Part shown: in pieces, positions 5,995 to 13,433 of the stretch
How the letters are laid out: every line of letters starts with the position of its first letter
How positions within the stretch are numbered: position 1 is the stretch's first letter
Origin: Streptomyces pseudovenezuelae
GTDB lineage: Bacteria > Actinomycetota > Actinomycetes > Streptomycetales > Streptomycetaceae
Length of the DNA stretch: 41,988 bases
Reading direction: 5' to 3'
Assembly: GCF_001513955.1 (NCBI RefSeq)
Contig: NZ_KQ948146.1
Coordinates: forward strand, 883,133 to 925,120
Notes under the pieces: generated by a model
Database searches by the model: none
Seen by the model: the letters and a program-made list of their open reading frames with translations, nothing else
What the model was told of the DNA's origin: nothing
Position numbers and translations under genes: made by a program

Positions 5995-8784
5995 ATGCAG
6001 AGTTGGGAAGAATTGTACTTTTATTCCCAGTACGATTCGCGGTGGTTCGAAAGCCCAACGAGGTACCAGCCTTCGTCAGAATTCCTGGATCTCTACCAGC
6101 GCCTGGCTCCGGCCGATTGGAATGTTCGTCGGGATGGGATCTGGTACGGTGCATCGCCGTCCCAGTTTCAACTACCCCGTCAGGGATGGAAGATACACGT
6201 ATCAGTTCGGCCACAGGAAGCCTTGAAGTGCCTGGAGCGAGCCCTCCCCCTCCTCTTCGACGCCTCAACACCGTTCAAGTTCCTGGTAGACACGAAGACC
6301 GTCACATCGGTGAACGGAAAACTGTGGCCCAGACAATCCGGCGGAAAGTGCATAACCATATACCCGCCGAACATGAAAGAATTCACCCGACTGGGGAACA
6401 GGCTCAAAGAGGAACTTCTGGACTTCACGGGCCCTTACATTCTCTCTGACCGCCGGTGGCCTGGTTCATCCTGCGTCCACTATCGCTACGGAGGCTTCCA
6501 GCCCGTTTCAGTCCTTCAGATAGACGGAAGCCGACGCTTTGTCATACGCGATCCAGACGGCGGTTACGTGCCGGACACACGCCACCCCTTTTGGGATCCC
6601 CCGCATTGGGTGACAGACCCCCTGGTTGCTCCAGAATCCCAAGAGCACATGGAATACGTCAGTAATCCGACTCTGCTCAACGAGCGATTCGCGGTGACCT
6701 CCGCTCTGACTTTCACCAACCGAGGCGGAGTTTATCTCGCAGACGACCTGGCCACCGACACCACGGTCGTCATCAAAGAGGCGCGTCCAGAGATCCTCAT
6801 CGGCACGCACGCAATCGACTCCGTGGCACTATTGGCAAAGGAGTATCGGATCCTGGAGCAACTCTCCGATTGCGAGTTGTTCGTCAAACCTGTCACCATG
6901 TTCGAAGACCGCGGGCACGCTTTTCTGGTTGAAGAGTTCATACCAGGTGAGCATCTCGGTCGCTTCACCATACGAAGTAATCCGCTGTACCACGGAAACA
7001 TCACTCGTGAGACGCTGAGCGAATACTACTCCAGTACACGTCGACTGTGGCTTCAGATAGCTCAGGCGATCGACTTTTCTCACACGAACGGAATAGTCAT
7101 CGGTGACATTTCCTACGGAAATGTCATGCTGGCTGACGGCGATAAAGCCATCTGTTTCGTCGATCTCGAATGCGCAACCGAAGACGGTATAGATCAGCCG
7201 GTGGGACTTCACACGCCAGGCCTGGTCACAGGACAGGCTGTACGCGAAGGGGTGAACGATCGCGCCAGTGACGTCTACGCCTTGGGCGCCATTATGTTCG
7301 GAAGCATAATGCTGGCCAACGGTGTTTCCGAGTTGCACCCGCCTTCGCTCCAGCGATTCCTATCCGACCTGGTAGAGGATCTAGGATTGTCGGACCGATT
7401 CATCGACTTGGTTGTTCACTTGATGAGCGAATCGAGTGCGGGCCGCGTTCCCGACATGAAGGGAGTCCTCTCGGAAATAGAACAGATGCCGATACTGCAA
7501 GAAGGTCCCTCAAGCCCTCGGTTGGTCAAGCCGAGCCACAGACCGGTCGACACGTCACCGAACGATGTGATCGAACCCGAACCCGACGACAGCCATCGTG
7601 CTCTTGCCCTGGCCGCTCGCGCTGCCGGACTCTCCTATGTGGTGAACACTGCCGACCTGCAGCGGAAGGACAGACTGTTTCCAGCCGATCCAGCGGTGTT
7701 CGAGACCAACCCACTCTCGATCTCACATGGGGCGGCCGGAGTACTGCACGCGCTCCATTATGCAGGCCGGCCAATTCCCCAGCCATTCCTGTCGTGGCTG
7801 TTGAGTCATGACATCGACAACGGCCGCTATCCGCCCGGTCTGTACATGGGGCAGGCGGGGATCGCATGGGTACTGCAAGAACTGGGACACCCTGAAGAGG
7901 GCGTGGAACTGCTGCGGCGCGCCCGTCGGCACGAACTGCTGCACACATCTCCCAATATAATGCACGGCGATTCCGGATACGGCCTTGCCTGCCTGAAATT
8001 CTGGGCGGCAGGCCTGGGGGAAGAATTCCTTTCCGAGGCCGAACAAACGGGACGCCACCTCATGGACTCATGTCAGCACAGCAGGGAGGGAATCTACTGG
8101 GTCGACTCCTCGGGCACCGTCCCCATCGGCTATGCATTCGGGAGCAGTGGGATATCCCTGTTCCTGCTGTACCTGTCACAAGCGATCGAGGACGAGCAGG
8201 TTTTCGAGGCGGGCCGTGCCGCACTGAATCACGACCTGGGGTACGCGATGCACAACGGCGGAGAGTTCCTGGGATTCCCCGCCCTGGCGCCAGAGGATGA
8301 CGAGCTGGGTGGGGTTGTGGCCAGATGCTACTGGGATTATGGATCGGCGGGAATCCTCACGCCGCTAGTCCGCTACCTGGCGGTGAATCCGGACCCAGCC
8401 CTCTCCCACTGGTTCGGGCAGCTCACCGAAAACGTTTCACACAAGTACGCCGTATTCCCTCAGATGTTCCATGGGCTCGCAGGCATGGGAAATGCTCTTC
8501 TTGACGCATGGTACTTCACGCATGACCCCCAGTATCGCAAGGCGGCATGGAGAGTGGCGGAGGGAGTGCTCTTGTTTCGTGTCGATCGCCCTGAGGGCGC
8601 AGGCTTCCCCGGCGAGCAGGCGATGCGCGAGAGTTCCGATTTTGCAACCGGCGCAGCCGGGGTTGCTCTTTTTCTCGATCGGCTGATCAAGTCAGACACC
8701 GGTTTTCCGGAAAATTTCAATTTCGTGGTGGACGAATTGCTGAGGTCTTGCCGACCGCCGACGTCCGCTGGTCAATTGGCCTGA
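5995..8784 (+). CDS. Class III lanthipeptide synthetase LanKC
   Basis: A 929-aa trifunctional enzyme that phosphorylates Ser/Thr in the precursor, eliminates phosphate and cyclises Cys onto the dehydro residues. Residues about 1-220 are the N-terminal lyase domain (starts YFYSQYDSRWFES). A Ser/Thr kinase-like domain follows (about 228-500), with Lys261 in VVIKEARPE, Asp371 in GDISYGNVM and Asp390 in FVDLEC. The LanC-like cyclase spans about 535-920. At the positions where class I, II and IV cyclases hold zinc (WCxG and CHG), this protein has YWDYGSAG (779-786) and MFHGLAG (824-830). Both Cys ligands are absent, the hallmark of class III rather than class IV. The start at 5995 has GGAGGAG 6 nt upstream. 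Codon use is AT-richer than the neighbours (6301-6360 is about 52% G+C), suggesting acquisition by transfer. Confidence 0.93.
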   Translation: MQSWEELYFYSQYDSRWFESPTRYQPSSEFLDLYQRLAPADWNVRRDGIWYGASPSQFQLPRQGWKIHVSVRPQEALKCLERALPLLFDASTPFKFLVDTKTVTSVNGKLWPRQSGGKCITIYPPNMKEFTRLGNRLKEELLDFTGPYILSDRRWPGSSCVHYRYGGFQPVSVLQIDGSRRFVIRDPDGGYVPDTRHPFWDPPHWVTDPLVAPESQEHMEYVSNPTLLNERFAVTSALTFTNRGGVYLADDLATDTTVVIKEARPEILIGTHAIDSVALLAKEYRILEQLSDCELFVKPVTMFEDRGHAFLVEEFIPGEHLGRFTIRSNPLYHGNITRETLSEYYSSTRRLWLQIAQAIDFSHTNGIVIGDISYGNVMLADGDKAICFVDLECATEDGIDQPVGLHTPGLVTGQAVREGVNDRASDVYALGAIMFGSIMLANGVSELHPPSLQRFLSDLVEDLGLSDRFIDLVVHLMSESSAGRVPDMKGVLSEIEQMPILQEGPSSPRLVKPSHRPVDTSPNDVIEPEPDDSHRALALAARAAGLSYVVNTADLQRKDRLFPADPAVFETNPLSISHGAAGVLHALHYAGRPIPQPFLSWLLSHDIDNGRYPPGLYMGQAGIAWVLQELGHPEEGVELLRRARRHELLHTSPNIMHGDSGYGLACLKFWAAGLGEEFLSEAEQTGRHLMDSCQHSREGIYWVDSSGTVPIGYAFGSSGISLFLLYLSQAIEDEQVFEAGRAALNHDLGYAMHNGGEFLGFPALAPEDDELGGVVARCYWDYGSAGILTPLVRYLAVNPDPALSHWFGQLTENVSHKYAVFPQMFHGLAGMGNALLDAWYFTHDPQYRKAAWRVAEGVLLFRVDRPEGAGFPGEQAMRESSDFATGAAGVALFLDRLIKSDTGFPENFNFVVDELLRSCRPPTSAGQLA

Positions 8785-8812
8785 CAGACGGATGAGGTCC
8801 CGCGGGACAGCC

Positions 8813-8842
8813 TCGTGTCACCCCAAGTCTCGTGTCACCCCA
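8813..8842. repeat. 13-bp direct repeat at the right edge of the lanthipeptide island
   Basis: TCGTGTCACCCCA occurs at 8813-8825 and again at 8830-8842. The second copy contains the stop codon of the TolB-like gene; the first lies in the spacer towards the synthetase. It could be a small duplication left by insertion of the AT-richer island, but no matching copy was seen at the left edge. Confidence 0.6.
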
Positions 8843-9857
8843 GATAGGCCGGGGCGACCGCGGAGGTCATCAGGCGGTGGGCCGTGCCGGTGCCGTCGGC
8901 GGGTACGGTCCACAGGTCGGAGCCGTAGTCGCCGGGGAGGGCGTAGACGAGGGTGTCGTCGTCGGCCCACAGTGCCTGGTCGTCGATGTCGCGCGACTCG
9001 GCGGTCGCGGTCTCCTTCATGGTGCGCAGGTCCAGGACGTACAGCCGCCAAGGGGCGTCGGGAGAGAGCCCCTTGACGCGCTTCTTGTAGGCGACGCGGG
9101 TGCCGTCGGGTGAGAGGGAGGGGCATTCGACGTTGCGGTGCAGGGTGGTGAGGGTGCGTGCGGTCACGTCGCCCCGCACGAGATACGTCCGGCCGCCGGT
9201 CGCCAGCGTGGCGTAGAAGCGGTTGTCGTCGGCGAAGGTGACGCCCCAGACGTTGGTGTCGGCGGCGTGGTACGTGCGGCCGTCCTTGACGATGTGGAAG
9301 GTCTCCAGGTTGTCGTCGATCGCCCAGGTACGGGTGTCCACGACGGCCGTGCGGGTGGAGAAGTTCGGTCCGGCGTACGAGTCCCCGCTGACGAACACCG
9401 TCCAGGCGACCATGTGTCCCGAGGGCGAGACCCGGGCCCGGGTGGGGATGCCGGCCGCCGGGAAGCGGTGGCGTTCGCGCAGGTGCGCGTCGAGCACCAC
9501 CGCGCGGTAGGTGTCCTCCAGCGCGCCGTGCACGGCCTGGAGGCAGATGCCGGTGCCGGCCGCCGCGTGGAAGCGCAGGCACTTCACCCCCGAGGCGGTG
9601 CGCGGGCCCTCGGGATCGTCGGCGGGCACGGTGGCGATCTCGTCGCGGTGCGGGCCCCAGGCGAGATTGCGCACCAGCAGGCGGCGTCCGGCCGTGGGGC
9701 GGAGCGAGACGGTGCCGGCCCGTACGGTCGGTCCGTCCGCCTGCTGCCGGTCCCTCATGCCCGAGCGGTGGGCGGCGTACAGCACCGAGCCGGTGCCGAC
9801 GGCACCGAGCAGCAGGACGGCGACGAGCAGGGTCACCAGACGGGGCGTTCGGGTCAC
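8835..9857 (-). CDS. Membrane-anchored TolB-like beta-propeller protein
   Basis: A 340-aa protein with one N-terminal membrane segment (about residues 6-28, LVTLLVAVLLLGAVGTG) followed by an extracytoplasmic domain with WD40/TolB-type blade motifs such as SPSGHMVAW and CPSLSPDGTRVAY. Such domains bind partners or ligands; no catalytic residues are recognisable. It starts at a GTG (9857) that overlaps the MFS stop by 4 bp (GTGA), so it is translationally coupled to that gene and is the last gene of the phosphoesterase-permease operon. Function unknown; a scaffold or sensor for the exported phosphoesterase is only a guess. Confidence 0.8.
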   Translation of the reverse strand: MTRTPRLVTLLVAVLLLGAVGTGSVLYAAHRSGMRDRQQADGPTVRAGTVSLRPTAGRRLLVRNLAWGPHRDEIATVPADDPEGPRTASGVKCLRFHAAAGTGICLQAVHGALEDTYRAVVLDAHLRERHRFPAAGIPTRARVSPSGHMVAWTVFVSGDSYAGPNFSTRTAVVDTRTWAIDDNLETFHIVKDGRTYHAADTNVWGVTFADDNRFYATLATGGRTYLVRGDVTARTLTTLHRNVECPSLSPDGTRVAYKKRVKGLSPDAPWRLYVLDLRTMKETATAESRDIDDQALWADDDTLVYALPGDYGSDLWTVPADGTGTAHRLMTSAVAPAYLG

Positions 9858-11170
9858 GCGGGCACCTCGTCGGGGGTGGGGGTCTCGGCCGTGCCGCGCA
9901 GGACGAACACGGCCACGACGGCGCTGACGGCCAGCGCGGCCGCGGTGACGGCGAGCGCGGTCCGCCCGCCCCACAGGCTCCAGGCCGCGCCGAAGGCGAG
10001 CGAGCAGGCGAACCGGGCCAGCGCCTGCCCGGTGCCCACCAGCGCCTGCCCGGCGCCCTGGTGCCGGGCGGGGACGACCGCGGCGGTGGCGGCCGCGAGC
10101 ACTCCGTCGGTGGCCGCGTAGAAGGTGCCGTGCAGCACGAGGACGGCGATCACGGCCGGGACACCGTGCCACGGCGAGAGCACCAGGCCGTAGCCGAGCA
10201 GCAGGACACCGTGGCCGGCCAGGAAGAGCAGGCGGCGGCTGACGCGGTCGGCGAGCGCGCCGAGCGGCACGGCGAGCAGCAGGAAGCAGGCGGCGGTGCC
10301 CAGCGGCAGCAGCGGGAACAGGTGGGCGGGGAGGTTCCCCTCGCGCTGGAGCAGCAGATAGAGGAAGGAGTCGCTGACGGTGGTCAGGCCGAGCAGGGCC
10401 GCGCACACGGTGAGGCGGCGCAGTTCAGGACGCCGCAGCAGGCCGATCGCCTCACGCAGTTGTGGCGGGCGGACCGGCTCGGGCGGTGGCGGCCGTCGTA
10501 CGGCGTCGGCGGGGGCGTCGATGCGGCGGGGCACGAAGAGCACCAGCACCAGGACGCCGAGTACGGCGACGCAGCCGCTGACCGCGAAGACCGCGTCGTA
10601 GCCGTCGACGGTGGCCCGCAGGACGGCGAAGGCGACGAGCGGGCCGAGCAGCGCGCCGGTGGTGTCCATGGCACGGTGGACACCGAACGCCCGTCCCCTG
10701 TGGGCGGGTTCGGTCGCCAGCGAGATCATCGCGTCCCGCGGGGCGGTGCGCAGTCCCTTGCCGGTCCGGTCGACAGCGAGCACCGCGCTGAGCACGGGCA
10801 GGGTGTGGGCGAGGAGCAACAACGGCTTGCACAGGGCCGACAGACCGTAGCCGAGGCCCGCCACGACCTTGTGGCGGCGGCCGCCCCGGTCGGCGAGGTG
10901 GCCGCCGGCCAGCCGGACGAGGGCGCCGACGCCGTTGTTGATGCCGTCGAGGAGGCCGAAGCCGAGGGGCGAGAGGCCGAGGCCCGCGACCACGTACAGC
11001 GGCAGGACGGCCGTGACCATCTCCGAGGAGACGTCCGTGATCAGGCTGACCGCGCCCAGCGCCAGCACGGTGGAGGGCACGGCGGCCGGCCGCCGCACCG
11101 GAGGGGTGTCCGGTACGACGGCGGCCTCGGTGCCGCGGGAACCCGTGCTCCGGGAGTCCGCGAGGTACAC
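9854..11170 (-). CDS. MFS permease
   Basis: A 438-aa integral membrane transporter with about 12 hydrophobic segments. It carries the MFS loop 2-3 signature GGHLADRGGRRHKV and a related motif, GALADRVSRR, in the second half. The segment DRTGKGLRTAPRDAMI resembles an actinobacterial MFS subgroup of unknown substrate. The GTG at 11170 (VYLADSRSTG) is chosen as the most likely start, 5 bp after the phosphoesterase stop. A GTG at 11080 is the alternative and would trim a poorly conserved 30-residue tail. It is the middle gene of the minus-strand operon. Transport of a product of the secreted phosphoesterase is plausible but not shown. Confidence 0.87.
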   Translation of the reverse strand: MYLADSRSTGSRGTEAAVVPDTPPVRRPAAVPSTVLALGAVSLITDVSSEMVTAVLPLYVVAGLGLSPLGFGLLDGINNGVGALVRLAGGHLADRGGRRHKVVAGLGYGLSALCKPLLLLAHTLPVLSAVLAVDRTGKGLRTAPRDAMISLATEPAHRGRAFGVHRAMDTTGALLGPLVAFAVLRATVDGYDAVFAVSGCVAVLGVLVLVLFVPRRIDAPADAVRRPPPPEPVRPPQLREAIGLLRRPELRRLTVCAALLGLTTVSDSFLYLLLQREGNLPAHLFPLLPLGTAACFLLLAVPLGALADRVSRRLLFLAGHGVLLLGYGLVLSPWHGVPAVIAVLVLHGTFYAATDGVLAAATAAVVPARHQGAGQALVGTGQALARFACSLAFGAAWSLWGGRTALAVTAAALAVSAVVAVFVLRGTAETPTPDEVPA

Positions 11171-11175
11171 GGGCG

Positions 11176-12066
11176 TCAGTTCCAGATGCCGGTGATGTCG
11201 GCGGCGGAGGCGGCGTTGCCCGCGTGGGCGCTCAGACCCGCCAGGTCCTCCACCGTGCGCAGCACGTTGTAGTGGTTGTAGGTGGTGGAGCTGGTGCTGC
11301 CCGGGGTGACGTGCTGCCCGTAGAACAGGGTGGGGATGCGGTTGCCGGAGAGCTTGTTGTCCTCGTCGAAGGTGACGGCGAGGATGCTGTTGTGGGTCTT
11401 GGCCCACGTGGCGTAGGCGCCCAGGTTGTTCTTGATCCAGGTGTCGCCCGTGGAGACCGAGCAGTCGTGCATGTCGCTGCACAGGTTCGGGACCACGAAG
11501 GACACCTTGGGCAGGGTCGTGTAGTCGGTCGGGAACTGCGCGAAGGTCTTCGCGGTGCTGGTCGGCACGTTGGAGAAGCCGAACCACGGGTTGTGCTTCT
11601 GCGCGTAGTCGCCGCTGCTGCAGGTCGTCGAACCCTGGCTGGGCAGCGACTCGTTGTAGCTCGCCCAGGTCTTGCCCGCGGCGATGAGCTCGGAGGCGAG
11701 GTTGGGCTTGTTGATCGAGCCGACGCTCACGCAACTGTCGTCGGTGCGGCCCTGGTTGGAGCCGGAGAAGAGCATGTAGTAGTTCGGCTCACTGGGGTGG
11801 GTGAGGCCGTAGGACTGGGTGAGGTCGGCGCCACCCGCCTTGAGGGTGCTGTTGAGGTACGGGGCGCTGGAGCTTCCGATGACCTGCGAGTAGGCGTGGT
11901 TCTCCATCACCACGACCACGACGTGGTCGGGGGCGGGGAGAGCGGCTGCCTCGGCGGTGGAGGCCGTCGCGGCCCACACGCCGATCGAGGTGGCGGTGAG
12001 GGCGAGGGCTCCGGCGAGTGCGGAGAGGGAACGTCGGTTGCGCTGCGGTGCCTTGACGGCGGCCAT
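11176..12066 (-). CDS. Secreted phosphoesterase (acid phosphatase / phospholipase C-like family)
   Basis: A 296-aa secreted hydrolase. A signal peptide (RNRRSLSALAGALALTAT, cleavage near STAEAAA, about residue 39) precedes a domain beginning HVVVVVMENHAYSQVIG, the metal-binding N-terminal motif of the phosphoesterase family PF04185. The later motif AVTFDEDN carries further metal ligands. Several Cys pairs (DDSC, TTCSS, NLCSDMHDC) fit an exported protein with disulfides. The ATG at 12066 has GGAGGA a few bases upstream. It is the first gene of an operon with the MFS permease and TolB-like gene, suggesting phosphate-ester scavenging. No PHO box was identified upstream. Confidence 0.9.
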   Translation of the reverse strand: MAAVKAPQRNRRSLSALAGALALTATSIGVWAATASTAEAAALPAPDHVVVVVMENHAYSQVIGSSSAPYLNSTLKAGGADLTQSYGLTHPSEPNYYMLFSGSNQGRTDDSCVSVGSINKPNLASELIAAGKTWASYNESLPSQGSTTCSSGDYAQKHNPWFGFSNVPTSTAKTFAQFPTDYTTLPKVSFVVPNLCSDMHDCSVSTGDTWIKNNLGAYATWAKTHNSILAVTFDEDNKLSGNRIPTLFYGQHVTPGSTSSTTYNHYNVLRTVEDLAGLSAHAGNAASAADITGIWN

Positions 12067-12372
12067 GACTGTCCTCCGGACAGAGGTGACGGACGTTCGG
12101 GGGGAGCGGCGCCGCAACCCTAGGAGCTCTCGGCCGGGTCCACGTGAAGGCCGGGCGAACCGTGGGCCCCACCGGGCAAAGATCACCCCACGCACAGGTC
12201 ATGCACAGCAAAGGGAGGGTCAAGTGAGCGTCGGACGGGCCCGGTTCGACCGGGTCACATCCACCCTCACCCATGACGCAGGGCCCGTTGCCCTCGGGAT
12301 CGGTCAGCACGAGATGGTCTGCGTGGTGCCGTCGAAGAAGATGTCACGCAGTCGGGCCAACTCGATCCGCTC
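12067..12372. other. Intergenic region between phosphoesterase and AraC regulator
   Basis: A 306-bp region. It contains the promoter area of the phosphoesterase operon (right next to 12066, with no clear -35/-10) and, near the AraC stop, a fragment resembling the end of a VOC-family gene (listed separately). No RNA gene is visible. Confidence 0.5.
12247..12319 (-). pseudogene. Possible remnant of a VOC (glyoxalase-like) gene, C-terminal end
   Basis: Read on the minus strand from 12319, the frame gives DHLVLTDPEGNGPCVMGEG. This matches the closing strand pattern of many Streptomyces VOC proteins (H-x-LADPEGNEFCV-L). There is no upstream VOC domain in this frame and no stop at the expected place, so if genuine this is a decayed 3' fragment. 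The match is short, so chance resemblance cannot be excluded. Confidence 0.4.
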
Positions 12373-13287
12373 CTACAGAAGTTCCGTCCGGAACGCCGCC
12401 GGTGTCATGTCGGTGTGCTGATGGAAGAACTTGGAGAAGTTCGCGGCGTCGGGAAACCCCACCGCCGCCCCCACCCGCCCGATCGGCAGGTCGGTGTGGG
12501 CCAGCAGCCGCTTCGCCTCCAGCACGACCCGCTTGTCGATGAACCCCTTGGGGGTCTCCCCCGTGGCGGCCCGCACCGCGCGCACCAGGGTCCGGCGGGA
12601 GTATCCCAGCGCGTCGGCGTAGGCGCTGACACTGTGGTTCGTGGCGAAGTCCTTCTCGACCGCGTCCCGGAACAGGGTGAACGTCGACTCGGCCCGCCGC
12701 CCCGCCTCCGCCGAACTCGCCGCGAGGTGGGCAAGCCGCAGCAGGAACGCCGTCAACGCGTGCCGCAGGACCGAGGTGTGCAGGCTCAGCGGCAGGGTCG
12801 ACGTGTCCTCGTACTCCCGCTGCAGCAGGGCCACGGAGGCCTGGAGTCCCGCCAACTGGGCGTCGGAGGGGCGCAGCAGCGGCGGGAGGTCGTAGCGGTA
12901 GAGCCCGGTCGCCTCCACGGTGGCCCGCGGCAGGAAGCCCGGCTGCATGGTCAGGACGGTTCCGCGGTACTCGCTCGTCGGTGAGAAGCGGTGGACCTGG
13001 CCCGGGCGGATCCACAGCAGGTCGCCCGCGGCCGCCTCGTACTCGGCGAAGTCGATCATGTGGCGGACGGGTCCGGCGTCGAAGAGCATCACCACATGGA
13101 AGTCGATGCGGTGCACGCGCTCCAACGGGGCATCCGCGTGCCAGGTGCGTCCGGCTCCCATCGGGCCGACCTGCATGCCGACTCCGCACACGCTCAGCTC
13201 GCTGGGGAAGGGGAACGTTCTGATCCCGTCCACTGTGCCGTCACCGTCTCCACCTTGGATGGAGCCTTGGGATGTTCTGTCCGCCAT
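12373..13287 (-). CDS. AraC-family transcriptional regulator
   Basis: A 304-aa regulator. The N-terminal half (about 20-150) is a cupin-type sensing domain (RIDFHVVMLFDAGPVRHMIDF, GDLLWIRPGQVHRF). The C-terminal 100 residues are the paired AraC helix-turn-helix, with SVSAYADALGYSRRTLVRA and PIGRVGAAVGFPDAANFSKFF-type segments ending in FRTELL. The start is the ATG at 13287 with a GCAGGAC site. It is transcribed away from the pentose phosphate operon across 146 bp that contain a palindrome, so it could regulate tkt and the genes downstream (inference). AraC proteins usually bind direct repeats, so the palindrome may belong to another factor. Confidence 0.9.
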   Translation of the reverse strand: MADRTSQGSIQGGDGDGTVDGIRTFPFPSELSVCGVGMQVGPMGAGRTWHADAPLERVHRIDFHVVMLFDAGPVRHMIDFAEYEAAAGDLLWIRPGQVHRFSPTSEYRGTVLTMQPGFLPRATVEATGLYRYDLPPLLRPSDAQLAGLQASVALLQREYEDTSTLPLSLHTSVLRHALTAFLLRLAHLAASSAEAGRRAESTFTLFRDAVEKDFATNHSVSAYADALGYSRRTLVRAVRAATGETPKGFIDKRVVLEAKRLLAHTDLPIGRVGAAVGFPDAANFSKFFHQHTDMTPAAFRTELL

Positions 13288-13364
13288 GTCCTGCTCGTGC
13301 CGCCTGCCTGGAGCGTTCCGTGTCCCACTTTCACCACAGGCTGGCACACCGTGACCTTCCCCCG

Positions 13365-13381
13365 TAAAAGTCAGACTTTTA
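13365..13381. promoter_or_regulatory. Palindromic operator upstream of the tkt operon
   Basis: TAAAAGTC-A-GACTTTTA is a perfect inverted repeat with 8-bp arms, strikingly AT-rich for this genome, centred about 60 bp before the transketolase start and about 85 bp before the AraC start. Its symmetry suggests a dimeric regulator such as a GntR, ROK or LacI type. The regulator is not identified here. Confidence 0.65.
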
Positions 13382-13433
13382 AGTTTGAACACGTCAGGCC
13401 AGCTTTCCCGCTCCGATCGAGGATTTCTTGAAG

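Noticed and set aside
5995..8784. Class IV (LanL) assignment for the synthetase
   Set aside because: Class IV cyclases keep the zinc-binding Cys-Cys-His. Here both Cys positions are replaced (YWDYG and MFHG), and the precursor has the class III ILELQ leader.
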